DNA of 64,000 nucleotides from the NCBI GenBank assembly GCA_021292105.1, contig CM037870.1:26707416-26771415 (forward strand). Reading direction: 5' to 3'. This DNA comes from Anadara kagoshimensis (Eukaryota; Mollusca; Bivalvia; Arcoida; Arcidae). The notes beneath the pieces were generated by a model that was not told the DNA's origin, did no database searches, and saw nothing but the letters and a program-made list of their open reading frames with translations. This document shows, piece after piece, positions 22,620-35,298 of the stretch; positions within the stretch are counted from its first letter, which is position 1, and every line of letters begins with the position of its first letter. Made by a program: the position numbers and the translations under genes.

Positions 22620-24445
22620 ATGTATATAAACTTCGCTTCTATTTTCAAACGAACACTTAATTCTTAAAAAAAGTCATACACATTTGTTTAAGAACTATAA
22701 AATGAAATGAAGACGTTAACATCTAAATCAATATGTCTGGTCAGAAAAGATCATTCACGAATATAACAACAAAAAGAACGCAATAAAAACCAAGACACGT
22801 GACAACACATATCGACACCACAGGTTATAAATTTCCCGACATCCCGACATTGAAAAAATGAATCGCACAATGACAAACTATACATAAGATTTAAGAACAA
22901 TACAATTATATTTCTCCAAGATATTGTTTTATATAATTGCAAACTATTTTTTGTATTTTATTTTAATTCTCTGCATTGCATATCTTCTCTTTTGTATTAA
23001 AACTTCGCTACTACTTTCACATGAACATAAAATTCTTTAAAAATAAAAATACAACGTCACTTAACATATACCTTTGTTTAAAAACCATAAAATCAAATGT
23101 AGACATTAGCATCTGAATGATTATATCTAGTTACAGATCAAAAACGAAATGAACGGAATAATAAACCAAGACATGTGATAAACTCATATCGAGACCACAG
23201 GATATACAATTCCCAACTTTAGAAAAATCAATAATACAATGACGAAATATACCTTAAGATTCTGAACATTAAAGGTATATTTCTCCAAGATATTTTCATA
23301 CAATTGCAAACTATTATTTGTATTTTATTTTATTTTTTGTATATTGCGAATCTTCACTTTTGTTTTAAACTTCGCTACTACCTTCATATGGACACTAAAA
23401 TTTTTAAAAATGAAAAAAATACAACGTCAAACATCTATACTTTCTTTTAAGAAGTATAAAATCAAATGTAGACATTAGCATCTAAATCAATACTTATGGT
23501 CACAGAAAGACAAATACGAAGGCGTAACATCAAAACGAACGCAGTAAAAACCAAGACACATGATAAACACATATCGAGACCACAGGTTATAAAATTCCCG
23601 ACTTAGGAAAAATGTATCAAGCAATGACTAAATAAACCTGAAGATTCTGAACACTAAAATTATATAACTCCAAGATATTTTTCAAACAATTGCAAACTAT
23701 TATTTGTATTTTATTTTATTTTAATTTTTGTACATTGCGTATCTGCACTGTTCTGTTTAAACTTCCTTGTATATTGCATACCTCCCTTTCGTGTTTAAAC
23801 TTCGCTACTACTTTCACATGGGCAATTAATTCTTGCAAAATTAAAAAATACAGCGTCAAACCCATATAGTATTGTTTAAGGACCATAAAATCAAATGTAG
23901 ACATAAGCATCTGAATCAGTATATATCTGGTCAGAGAAAGATCAAACACGAAGACGTAACTGCAAAATTAACGCAATAAAAAACCAAGACATGCGATAAA
24001 CACACATCGAGACAACGGGTTATAAAATTCCCGACATTGGAAAAATAATCACACTATAACAAAATATACCTTAAGATTCGGAACACTAAAATTATATTTC
24101 TCCAAGATATTTTTCATACAATTGCAAACTATTATTTGTATTTTATTTTATTTTGTTTTTTGTACATTGCGTATTTGCACTGTTCTGTTTAAACTTCCTA
24201 CACGTGAATCCTAAAGTCTTTAAAAAAACATCGTCAAACATATACGTCTTTGTTTTAGAACTATAAAATCAAATGTAGACATAAGCATCTGAATCATTAT
24301 ATCTGGTCACAGAAAGACCAAACACGAAGACGTAGCGGCAAAATGAACGCAATAATAAACCAAGACACGTGATAAACACATATCGAAACCATAGGTTATA
24401 AAATTCCTGACTTTTGAAAAATGAATCGCACAATGACGAACCAAC
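22620..24445. repeat. Tandem array of ~370-430-bp units
   Basis: AATTGCAAACTATT recurs at about 22936, 23302, 23688 and 24120. Each unit holds AAATCAAATGTAGACATTAG, AACCAAGACACRTGATAAAC and AAATTCCCGAC, and units differ by about 10-20%. The third unit carries an extra ~45 bp copied from its own TTTAAACTTC block. No frame runs through it. Satellite-like, function unknown. Confidence 0.75.
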
Positions 24446-24448
24446 GTC

Positions 24449-24652
24449 CAGGCCTGTCGAAAGTTTAACAATAAATCATATGAATTTGTGCCAATTCGGC
24501 AGGTCCGGCGGTCGTCCTAACCTTTCTTTGCAATATCTCGACAAACAGCTTGTCGGCAGCTGCTGTCTATAACACGACCACTAGGTTTCCTCAGCAGCCG
24601 AGCTTCGACTTCTTTTCGTTACCTAAGAGTTAAACTTTCGACAGGTCTGTAC
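24449..24652. mobile_element. Family E TIR element
   Basis: CAGGCCTGTCGAAAGTTTAA at the left and TTAAACTTTCGACAGGTCTG at the right form ~20-bp TIRs. Confidence 0.7.
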
Positions 24653-25159
24653 TATCCGAATAATAAAATTATATTCCTCCGAATGTAATCAGGTGGAAAT
24701 AAATCAAAAACAAAATTAACCAATACAATATATAGACAATAACTATTATGCATGATGCACGCGAACATATGTAAGTAATTATGAGATTATAAGACATTCT
24801 GTGGAAGCTGGCATGGCTCTGATATTATAAACTATAGATATACAGCAGAGCCGTCTGGTTTCTCTGGTACCATGGAACATATGATATTTGTAAGATATTA
24901 AATGTTCCTTTACGATTATAAAAAGCATATTTAGAGATAACAAGACACCAAATGGTGAGCAAGATATTTCCTAAATTCTTAGTGAAAATGGTTTAATAAT
25001 ATTACATGAAACTAACCATTATTAAACATCTGAGAGTAACTAGTTCTCAAAATATCTTTGAACAATGAAGTTCTTTTAATAGAAAACAAATTTAATTATC
25101 AAAATGATATAGTTGATTAAATGCCATATCCTATCATATTATTACATATTTAAACCTAT

Positions 25160-25600
25160 TTTAATTTTACAGCACTAGGATACCGTTTCGGAATACAATT
25201 CCTCATCAGTAGTGCTTGGACTAAAATTATGAAATCAAATGATGTTAATCAAATATCCAAAAGGACCCAAAAATATTTTTACCAAATTAAGTAAAGGGAA
25301 GATATTGTTCTATAGATCAGAAATTATACCTTAGTTTTTAAAAGATAACAAATTTTAATTAGCAGCAAATTTAGACAAGAGGATATTTTTGACAATTCAA
25401 AATTATTGTCTTCTTAGTTTGTGGAAACTTCCACCAGCAGAGATACCGACTCAATGATTTTAATTATTATATTTAACTAGACGAACGTTTCGAAATACAA
25501 TTCCTCATCAGTAGTGCTGAACCAAAATTGTGAAACCAGTTTTTTTCAAGATGTTGAAAAAATATTCAAATGACTAAAATGTATTTTACCAAATGAAGAG
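25160..25600 (-). mobile_element. Retrozyme-like dimer with two hammerhead motifs 303 bp apart
   Basis: Two family B units lie head to tail. The ribozyme at 25171-25216 keeps CTGATGA, stem II and GAAA but has lost the GTC cleavage triplet. The second at 25474-25517 is intact. Between them is the family body, with the CCAAAAATATTTTTACC-type block. Retrozymes are non-autonomous retroelements bounded by hammerheads that move through circular RNA; assignment to that class is inference from this layout. Confidence 0.65.
25474..25517 (-). ncRNA. Type I hammerhead ribozyme, complete core, second unit of a dimeric repeat
   Basis: On the minus strand CTGATGA, GAAA and GTC are intact. Stem II pairs with one G-U wobble. 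Stem III is 3 bp with a UU loop, the best formed in the window. Stem I keeps 4 bp, with its distal part mutated. It lies 303 bp from the ribozyme remnant at 25171 in the same orientation, as in a retrozyme dimer. Confidence 0.78.
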
Positions 25601-26224
25601 ATGAAAAAATAAATGAGATATTGCAACAACTAGCTTACAATACTGCTTGGCGATAGCATATCAACCTACCCATCCACCACAAAAGACTAAATACAATATA
25701 CTGAGGCGCTTTTTTAAGAGATCGGTTATTTGACAAAAATATAATATAATCCAACAACATCCAACGCACGAAATCTCAAATTTTCATTTTGCTATGGGTT
25801 AACCATAGTGGTAATAAAGCCATAAAGTTATATACGTGAACTTCCACCGGAAAAATGAGACTAAGTACTTTGGAGGGTACTTGCACAACACACTTGCAAT
25901 CCCAATACACACATATAAAAAAAATTAATAAACACTGAATCAACATTTCAGTAGACGCATGTAGACAAGAAAAATACAATAAAAACATATATCATTTCAT
26001 GAAATAGAAAAAAAAATTTTGCAACTGAATAATGTGTTTTGCATCCACCAACGCAACCAGAAAACACTATACAAGTAAATGATAAAACAGTCACATATCA
26101 CGACACGGGTTTAAGCGGACACACAAAGGTACATACATAGTGGCTTGGTTATAGTGTTATCCCCATGTCTTAAATTGTTTGCAATCTGATTGGTTTATTA
26201 CCCATGAATGAAATCATTCACTTA

Positions 26225-26290
26225 AATATTACACGGGGTGTATGAATTTTACACGGGATGTATGAATTTTACTCGGGTGTATGAAAACAA
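26225..26290 (+). repeat. Three copies of a ~22-bp unit
   Basis: TACACGGGGTGTATGAATTT repeated with minor changes. Confidence 0.7.
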
Positions 26291-26777
26291 AGCGTATTGT
26301 TTCTACTTACGTCTAACTTGATGCTAAATGAATGAAAAAAGTACCGTTTTTAAGGATTTGTTTTTGAAAATATTAATTTTTTAAATAAATATTAAAATAA
26401 ATTTAATTTAAAAAAAAAGATTTTATGAGACAGAAATGGGGATAAATTCAGCTCAGAGTGATATGGACTCAGACAGGTTGAAAATTCCCATACACCCTAT
26501 TTAAAAACTATGTAATTAATAATACCCTAAATACGATATAATTCAATTTGTGCATCTTCGTTTCAGAAACAAAGCAAACTTTTATTATACCAGATCGTTT
26601 GATATGATCATCGCCAGATTACCGATAATAATGTAAAAACTCATTAAATGCAACTTACATGTGCTTCTTCCGTCATCATCTGCGCATGTACACAAATAGC
26701 CATCTCCAACAATCCTTTGATTGCAGATCTTTATCTCAATTAACCAAGATAGTACACTTATTATTTTATTTTACAAC

Positions 26778-27330
26778 TTAAACAATCCAATGTGATGACA
26801 TTTTGTCGATTTTCATTTTACAAAATCCTGCATATCCGTTAGCAATATCATTGACATCTTCAAACAGCTTTTTTGTGAAACCATTTTGTTTTGCAAAAGT
26901 AATAGACTGTCTGAAAATATCAGCCTCAACATTTTAAATGTGACAAGAATTTTGGTGGTATCTGAGGAAATTGTTTTCTACTTTTTGAACACACAATGAT
27001 TTTTAACAATGAAGCACCCAGATCTTTAATGAAGTTAATATATGTCTTCCTTTGTAACCTTGTACCCAGTTTTTGTTAGGAGTTCCTGCCTTCTTTATCA
27101 TATCAATATCTGTATGAAGGAAACAAACGTCTTGAACCTCAAAGTTTTATTTTCCACTTTGACATATGTTAATAAGCAGTCTTTCATATGACACTAATAA
27201 CTTTACGCATAACCCAAATGTGATGGATTCATAAACTGCAGAGAAAATGGTTCTGAAGAGTGAGCTGAGGAAAACATCCTAAAAACATCAATGGATACCC
27301 TTTTAATGCTTGGTGTGATTGCAGGTGTTC
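26778..27330 (-). pseudogene. Decayed coding fossil of unknown family
   Basis: Three minus-strand blocks in different frames read like real protein. Block 1 is 26778-26933 (includes FRQSITFAKQNGFTKKLFED, ends in TAA). Block 2 is about 26932-27045 (includes INFIKDLGASLLKIIV). Block 3 is about 27041-27145 (includes DVCFLHTDIDMIKKAG). A fourth to about 27290 has LFRTIFSAVYESITFG and a stop before block 3. Small indels and stops separate them. I recognise no family; a transposon-encoded or host protein are both possible. Confidence 0.45.
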
Positions 27331-28667
27331 ATCTATTCAGTCATAGAATCTTAGCACGACATTCCGTTCACCACAACAAGATACTAGATGCCCCTAGCAC
27401 TTCAGTTTAGACTATGTTATAAAGGATAACACAAATTCAAGTTTATACATGTTTTCTAATCACCGATGACTAAATTAAGTTTTTGACTTTCCCGTTTGAA
27501 ATATACCAAAACTGATTAAAAAAACTTCAACTATTGTGTCCTTAGCTTTCAAATTGTATCCTTGTGTGTATACAGAAAGAAAAAGTGAAGTACCTTTGAA
27601 CTGTACTTAGAATCCCATCCTGCTTTATGTTAAACAATAATTCCAATTTAAGGAAAACTTATTTTAGTTCTTCTCATTATGGCATCTTTACCTTTAAACC
27701 TCATTAATTAGAATTTACTTATTAAATAAATTGAACATGTTTCTTCTATTTTGATACAATATTAAATCCATGTCACAAATTTGTAAGTGAAAATGTGTCT
27801 GTTTAACAATATTCGAAACCAAATCCTTTCCATGATATTGAGACCACTATTTTGAAATTAAACACCCTAAACTGATGAAATCAACACCCATATTTACATC
27901 GATGATGTACAAAAAATAAACATGACGCAACTGAATATTTATCAGTGAAATTCTGACATTTAAAAAAAAGAATAAAATCCTAAAAACAAAATATAGGATT
28001 TTTAAAATAGCCTAAAGCTTCCGAAATAGAAACTACAACTGTTCAGAAATGTTCCCAGAATTTCACTTACATATTCACCATATATATATGAAGTCATTCT
28101 GCTACTGACATTTAAACTGCCAATATTCAAAATAACATGACCTTCTAGATGAAATAAACACTATTTCTAAAGACAATTAATGGAATTTCAATGATAGAGT
28201 TTGGGCTTTGGCATTTCAAGATATAAGTATCGAAATATCACGACCTATGGTTTTACCCTATATTGTTTATCAACCACATTTATATTCAGATGATAAATGT
28301 AAACAAGTCTGGTCCGATATTAGGTCATTGCATAATTACTTGTTCAACCTTTCTCTGTAAAATACCAATATATTCACAAGCATTATGAACTTTTAAGAAA
28401 CGCATTAAGTTTAGCAATTAACGATCTAGAATTAATGTCATTTGCATTTCCTGACATTTCGTTTTAGATTAGACAAGAAGTATGTTTCTGCAAAATTTTT
28501 ATTTAATTGAAAAACATTTCCTTCGATCTATAATCTGTTTAAAGCCAAGTTGGCTTAATTGCAATGAATGTTGTAATACATGGCATCGGTATAATTTATA
28601 TACTTAGTTTTCCTGGGGATCGTTTTAACAGAAACTTATGTTTTTTTTAAAACTCTTTCGATGTCTT

Positions 28668-28725
28668 AAAATGTTTTGCTTCTATTGTGATTCGGACGTG
28701 AAATAATATGTTTGTTTTTTATTTT
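28668..28725 (+). repeat. Family D end fragment
   Basis: TTGTGATTCGGACGTGAAAT then ATGTTTGTTTTTTATTT. Confidence 0.6.
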
Positions 28726-28784
28726 ATTGTCTTATGTTTTACATTTTTCGATGGTGCCGATGATATTGGCTTTAATCTATTGCA

Positions 28785-28980
28785 TATTATACCAGTTTTA
28801 ATTTTACAACACTAGATGGCATACACTTCTTCATCAATAGCGCTTGGACCAAAATTGTGAAACAAATTAATTTTTTATGTGAAAAATTTGGTTAAAGTAG
28901 AAATATTTGATACAAATTACATATTATACCAGTATTAATTTTACATCAATGGTTTTGAATACTCATCAGCGGTTAACTTA
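28785..28980 (-). repeat. Two fragments of family B hammerhead repeats
   Basis: The fragment at 28808-28843 lacks the GAAA box, and that at 28936-28975 keeps CTGATGAG but is cut off soon after. Both follow the leader TATACCAGTNTTAATTTTAC. Confidence 0.6.
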
Positions 28981-30079
28981 AATTTAAATAAAATAATTTC
29001 TTTAATTTTTTTATTTTCTCATATACTTTTGCAATTGTGTATGTTTTGAATAAAATGTGCAAAAACAAATTTTGAGAAATTTTGGTATGTAATAATTTGA
29101 AAGTTTATATTAAATAATTGAGACTAACACATGTGTTACACTAAAATATTCATTTGTTTATCATACTTTAGTTTTGCAATTTGTGCTCTATATCATCAGT
29201 TTTAAATTTTAGAAAAAAAATGTATGAAAAAACAGATTTTGGAAAAGCGGGACAGATGAATGCAAAAATTAAAGTAATGTTATAGACTTCCTATACACTG
29301 AAAATGTCTAAAATTCGGTTACCAATAATATCTAATAACATTTATTTCAAATAGATATTTAATGTTCTGCAATGACTGATTTTCGCTGGAGAAATGTAAT
29401 TTTAAGAACTTCATTGATATTGTTTTTTCTTATAAATAAATTCATTTAAATTTTTAAATAAAATTATATTAAATATTTCCTAATTCAATTTTTTGACTTT
29501 GCTTTGGAGTTTGATGTAGATGAACTGGTATTTTGTGTATGATTAATATTGTAAAATAGTTTCGGTATATATACATGGTTTGGTTGTTTTTGTTTAATCG
29601 TGTGAATGTTGGTTGATAACATGTATTTTTGAACTTTTGTTTCTCAAAAAATTGATGCTGAAAAATCATTATAAGTATTTTTTAGCATATTTACTAAGGT
29701 TTATTTATTTGATGTTATCCAACAAATACTTACTGGCCCATCTCCAAACCCCAGGCAAACATACCTAAAATGCCGTCCATACCCCGAATCAAGCATACCA
29801 GATCATGAGGTTTTTATTGTCTTTTTATAATAGATTGCTTTAGAATTTGGTGCACTATTATATGACATAGTTCTTTAATATATATTTTAAATGTTTTAAT
29901 ATATATTTTATGAATGGCTCTATTTGGTGAAAAGTGCAACTGTTTAAAAAATGCATTTGTGACTTTGTTACTCAGATATTGAACTGGAATTTACTGATTT
30001 TTCTATTATCAACTTTCTCTATGCTTATGGTGTATTTGCTTCACGGATAATACGTAGAGACTAGAGAAATTTTACAACG

Positions 30080-30392
30080 AAGCAAGCTAAAGCTTATCAA
30101 AGTCTTCAAAAAGTTTTATGGCCGCCATGCCGATCTTTGTCATAAGTATGATATCTCATTATCCAAAACTAATCTGGATATATTTAATGTCCATTATTAC
30201 CTTCATTTTTAATTTTTAATTTCACACGTGGATGATGCAGCTAGACATGAGTTTCCGGATCAAAAGACCCATTTATTAAAGTTCATATGTTTTTCCTAAT
30301 TATCAGTTTATAAAGTTTTTAGTCTGCGCTGATTTTTGGGTTGTGATTTTAACATGGATCAGTATGTTTGTGGTTGATTAATATGTCACGAA
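30080..30392 (+). repeat. Family D repeat
   Basis: TATGGCCGCCATGCCGAT through TTGTGATTTTAACATGGATC and GTATGTTTGTGGTTGATTA. Confidence 0.7.
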
Positions 30393-30554
30393 ACAATAAG
30401 TCAACAACCGGTCATAAATACTGTTTTGAAACTCATTTGCTCTGTCAAGAAAAGTGTCTATTTTTTGTTTATTTAATTGTTTAACATTTTGAAATGAACG
30501 AATGATAGACCACGTCGTATATAAAAGTCTTAGAAATGCATGAAACTACATGCT

Positions 30555-30870
30555 ATACCAGTGATTACAGCAATTTTACAGCATTAGAAGCTTGTTTCGG
30601 AATACAGTTCCGCATTAGTAAAGCCTTGACAAAAAAAAATTAAATTATTTTTCAGAGGTTGAAAAAATATCCGAAGGACCAAAATATATTTATTAAAATT
30701 TAGCTAAGGAAATACATTGCATGAGGCAGTATATCTTAATTTTTGAGGAATTTTAAGTTGTAAATTTAGATAATAGTACATTTCTGACAATAATACACAA
30801 TTATTGCCTAATGGGTTGGTGATATCCTCGGGGCAACAGCCACCAGCAGAGAAATTTAGACAGTAAATTT
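30555..30870 (-). repeat. Decayed family B repeat with nearly full body
   Basis: The motif at 30579-30625 reads CTAATGC in place of CTGATGA. The body continues to about 30870 with the family's CCACCAGCAGAGA tail block, also present at about 25430 before the second ribozyme there. Confidence 0.7.
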
Positions 30871-30904
30871 TGTATTATTTGTATCGACTATCAAAAGCCA
30901 AAAG

Positions 30905-31100
30905 TTTGATCATGGGTCCCGATATGTGTGTTCTTTCTTGTCTTGTTTATCTGGTTTTTTAAATAACGCATAGCAAAAACTACCTAGAATTCCATAAATA
31001 ACACGGATTATTACATTTATTATTACAGATGGACATTATTTATGTCTCTAAATTAAAAGAAAGATTGATGTGAATTTTTTCCTTGAAGTTTTTTCATATG
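30905..31100 (+). repeat. First copy of a dispersed ~190-bp repeat
   Basis: CTTGTCTTGTTTATCTG, AACGCATAGCAAAAAC, ACACGGATTATTACATTTAT and AAAAGAAAGATTGATGTG recur in order at 32525-32725. Confidence 0.75.
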
Positions 31101-31466
31101 AACTCTTATTTAGTTGGGTTGTTTTATTGTCGTTCTATAAGACTGATTGTCTGTAGGTAATGAGGTACTCCTAAGTCAAATATTTTCAGTGTAATTGTTA
31201 CATTGTGACCCATAGAACGAACTAATTCAGGTATAACTGTGTCATATATATCATCATTTTTCATCTTACATTTTTCTGTTATATTTACATATTTATATAA
31301 TAATGATAAAAGTACATTTTAAATGCCTATATTTGAAGTATATGTCAACCAAGCTTTACGTAAGCAAAGTACAAAGACAACATAACTTTTCCTTATGACA
31401 CGTTTACATAAAAATCACTGGTGACGTCATAATGACGTCACGATTTGACTTTTAAGTGTGATCATC

Positions 31467-31470
<4 letters not shown>

Positions 31471-31526
<56 letters not shown>
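31471..31526. repeat. TA dinucleotide run
   Basis: About 27 TA units. Confidence 0.9.
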
Positions 31527-31528
<2 letters not shown>

Positions 31529-31832
31529 CATACAATGTGCTAAGTGCACAGGTATATATAATAAATTAAAACGTCATAGTCTCTTCACCTGATGAATGTT
31601 ATGAAAGCGGGAGTGATAGTAAATTTAACATATATTGTCAAGTCACGTTTAAAGTTTTGATTTATGCAATTTTATTTATTATCACATACTTACTTCTTTT
31701 TTTATAAGATACATGCATTTATTTGACGTTTGTTGTACTTTTACTATCCACAAAACGTCTCTTTGAATCAGTCTTTAATTCTAGTTTATATGAACAAGGT
31801 TTTCAAACTATGGGAAATTGCAAGCTGCTAAC

Positions 31833-32075
31833 AAATACATTGTTGACGATTGGGTAGTGCAAGGGGTGATCAAGGCTCTCAATAAATCTTAAGGCCGTCA
31901 ATACTATATTGTTGATATGAATGATGTCACATTATCCAAAATTACCATCCATGGAAATGTTGGACTTTCCTTAGTTCTATGTTCCTTTCGTTCTTAATTT
32001 TTATTCCACACATGGCGAGTATGTCTAGCTACATAGGTGGTTCTTACCCTTTTGGAGAACCGCGCCTGACTTCTT
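31833..32075 (+). repeat. Family D repeat, 3'-truncated
   Basis: AAGGCCGTCAATACTATATT, ATATGAATGATGTCACATTA and TTCCTTTCGTTCTTAATTT are recognisable. Confidence 0.65.
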
Positions 32076-32204
32076 GAAAAAATTAAAATTTTTTGACGCC
32101 CCATAGTTCCATGTTTCTTTCACTCTTTTATTGTATATTTTCGATCAGTATCTTTTTAGTTTAAAAATGGTCAATTAAATCGTTTCCTAAGTGTACATTA
32201 CCAT

Positions 32205-32285
32205 CTATCTTACAAATTATTAATTGTATTCCGCAAATGCCGTCTAGTGCTGAAAAAAAATTAAAACGCGTATAATATACATTTT
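32205..32285 (+). repeat. Truncated family B hammerhead repeat
   Basis: Only the 3' half of the motif is left: part of stem II, GTC and TAGTGCT, then the leader in reverse. Confidence 0.6.
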
Positions 32286-32524
32286 ATTCTGTTTTAATAT
32301 ATTAGAAGATAGTTCATTTGACTGCCTTTTCGTGTTAATATACAGCGCAATACAGTTGAGAACAAAACTTTCATACTCTGTGTCCATGACTTAAATCACC
32401 ATCATACAAGATAAAATATTGTTCTTGGGTTCGAAATAAAATCAATATAAAACATTAAAACATAATTTTGGCAAAAGCTGTGAACCTCTAGCGACTTCTA
32501 AAGTCAGGAGTTTATAATAGGTAG

Positions 32525-32725
32525 TCAAAAAATGTGTGTCTCTTCTTGTCTTGTTTATCTGTTTAATTTAATAACGCATAGCAAAAACCACACAATTATA
32601 TCATACATAACACGGATTATTACATTTATTATTAAAAATATTCATTATTTATGTCTATAAATTAAAAGAAAGATTGATGTGTATTTATATTTTCCTTGAT
32701 TTTTTTTAAATATGAACTCTTCTTC
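32525..32725 (+). repeat. Second copy of the dispersed ~190-bp repeat
   Basis: Same order of blocks as at 30905 and same orientation. Confidence 0.75.
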
Positions 32726-33504
32726 ATTTTATAATATCATTGATTTTGAAATACATGATATATTAAGTCATAATTACTCGCTTGTTGAACCTAATTTTGT
32801 GCATCAAGCTTAAATTTCAATTATTTTCCATTCAATCTTTGCAATAATGTTTATACCTTTATAATACTACAATTATAATTAAGAACAATATTATATGAAA
32901 TTTAGAATAAAAAACATACTTGACAATATTTGTATTCCTAATCATGATTTAAAAGGTTTTTGCAATTTTAGTAACATTTTGTAACTTCTTGCATCCAATA
33001 CACAATAAATTAAAATAAAATTGGGTATGTACCGGCGTCTTTGTTGCATATATTGCAGACAAACAAGACTAAAACGCAATTCAATTCATATTCTTAACTT
33101 TTATACCGAAACCAACGCAAAACGCGTATGTTGATCAATCTACCACGATCAATAAATAAATCATGTTTATTAATTGTAAATTTTATTAATACTATTCTAA
33201 GCAATTTATTTTCTAAATTAGTCAAAACATTTATAAGCCAAACTTTTGTTAAAATTATTTTTTATGTAAATATTGTTTTAAGGACAGAAAATGTAAAGAG
33301 AACGACAGAAAACACTTTCATTTTCCCTCCAGAACGTACATGCTTTTCAGTCCTTTTCCTGAGCATATAAACATTTCATCACACTTCGAGGACGCATTGA
33401 TATGAAAAGTACATGAAAACATAAATGTGTAAAGCCATGGCAAAAATGAAAGTTTATTTTCTGTAGTTTTTTTTCCCATAGAAGTGCTATGTATACAATC
33501 AAAG

Positions 33505-33800
33505 TACAAACATACTAATCAATGTCCGAATCTCAATTTAGAAGCAAAGTAAAAACTTTGAAACGGACAAATTAGGTTAAACAGGTAAGGCCGGTGGGAA
33601 GGTTAAGCATCTTATGTTTAGCTAACTACAGCCGCAACGTGTGTACACAAAATTGAGAATGAAAGGGACATGGAACTATGGGACGTCAAATATAACCAGG
33701 GCAATTCTGGACACAGAGACATCAAACTTAGCAACAATACTGTGATGGCAGCCATAAAGCTTTTTAAGGTCCCTATAAGCTAAGGTTTGCAATATCCCTG
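33505..33800 (-). repeat. Family D repeat, best full copy
   Basis: Runs from ACAAACATACTAATCAATG through AGAATGAAAGGGACATGGAA to GGCAGCCATAAAGCTTTTT. It is the clearest reference copy in the window. Confidence 0.8.
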
Positions 33801-34446
33801 GGTCAACAATTTATTTGTTAGCAGCTAACTCCGATGTGTTGTATAAATTCATTCTTACAATTGATGGCAATTAATATTAAATTGTTTCTTATACACAATA
33901 ATTTCTATACATTATATCTCAATATCTCGATCATTTCTTACTTTATACATATTAGGACTAGTGATTGTAATTAAAAATGTCAAAGCGAAACCTAGGTGAT
34001 ACCATAATATATTAAAACATTTTTATTTTTATTATTTTTAAATGAAATATTTATATATATTGTCATATTATAATTTTTTTTAAAAATATTTCAGTCAGAA
34101 AACTTATAAATTCAAAAATTTATAAGATGACACAACTATTAGCAAAAAACTTAAACAAAGTCAACAACATTTTTAAAAGTTCTTCGTTACATTGTTTAAC
34201 ACAGTACCAAATGTTCAGAACCAAAGTTAATTGACACACACTACTAATCAGGTTTGATCATATTGAAATTTTTCAGCTTACGTAACTAATACAATGAGAA
34301 CATTGACTGTATAAATTATTGCAGTAAATCATCACAAAATATAAATTGTTTTCAGCATTTAATTAATCTGATAAAAGCTTAAAAAAGTTTTTTTAATTGA
34401 TTAAATATTTTTAAACAAAATTACTCATTTCAATTTTCAATAAAAA

Positions 34447-34867
34447 TTGGCACTCGTACAACAACAAATAAATATAAAAGTCTAAAATTGAAGGGTGATC
34501 GCCTCAAATGTTAAAAGCAAATAAAACGCATTATATATTATGAATGAAAATTAAATATTGTAATAAAATTTGCTACAAAATCCGTGGAAATGGGATTTGA
34601 AAAATAAAACTTGTTATTAAAGCCATAAATTTAAATGTTCAAAGTTTATTTTTTTTAATTAAAATACAAAAAATAAAATAATTTGCACTCGTACAATAAC
34701 TAATAAATATGAGAGTCTGAAAAAGCAGAAATGAACGGCGCTCGCCTCAAATGTTAAAAGCAAATAAAACCAAATTAAATATTGTAAATAAAATCTGCTA
34801 CAAAATCCGTGGAAATGTGATTTGAAAATAAAACTTGTTACAAAAGCCATAAATTTAAATGTTCAAA
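34447..34867 (+). repeat. Direct duplication of a ~200-bp unit
   Basis: 34447-34642 and 34681-34867 share GCACTCGTACAA, CGCCTCAAATGTTAAAAGC and TGCTACAAAATCCGTGGAAA, offset about 235 bp. Confidence 0.75.
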
Positions 34868-35252
34868 TAATGGCAAAATTAATTTTACTTGTTAAAGCTT
34901 TAATTTTGATATAATATTTCACCGTTATCTTTAGTTTCTAAGTACATGGGGTGTTAAGTCATTACTACTCACTTGTTAAACTCGTGTTATGAGGGTGATT
35001 TAAACAGCTATAAAATGATAAAATACGGACATCTGCTTCACAATAAAAGTCTGAATCATTTATTTAGAAATTAGTAACTAAATATCATTGATGGTGGTCT
35101 TTAATGATCATTAATATCTAATAAAAACTACTGTATATAGATACCGAATTGACCATTTTCTTTATTTTATACTTTATATACTCTGATACTTATTTTTGTT
35201 TATATGTATTTCATTTATTACAAATAACATATTATACCAGTTTTAATTTTAC

Positions 35253-35298
35253 AGCACTAGACTGCCGTTTCGGAATACAATTCCTCATCAGTAGTGCT
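35253..35298 (-). ncRNA. Type I hammerhead ribozyme, complete core, in a retrozyme-like repeat
   Basis: On the minus strand the order is AGCACTA, CTGATGA, GGAAT-TGT-ATTCC, GAAA, a short stem III, GTC, TAGTGCT. Stem I pairs 7 of 7 bases, stem II 5 of 5, and all core bases (C3-A9, G12-A14, GUC cleavage triplet) are present. Stem III is only 2 bp with a 4-nt loop, as known for retrozyme and Penelope-like hammerheads, which often cut efficiently only as dimers. The family body lies at lower identity on both sides, with an interruption between about 35,330 and 35,490. Cleavage activity is predicted, not shown. Confidence 0.85.

Larger units (their letters stand above)
27331..30079. other. AT-rich stretch, mostly unrecognised
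   Basis: Apart from family B and D fragments at 28.67-28.98 kb, I see no gene. The 66-codon frame at 29469-29669 is unsupported. Confidence 0.45.
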
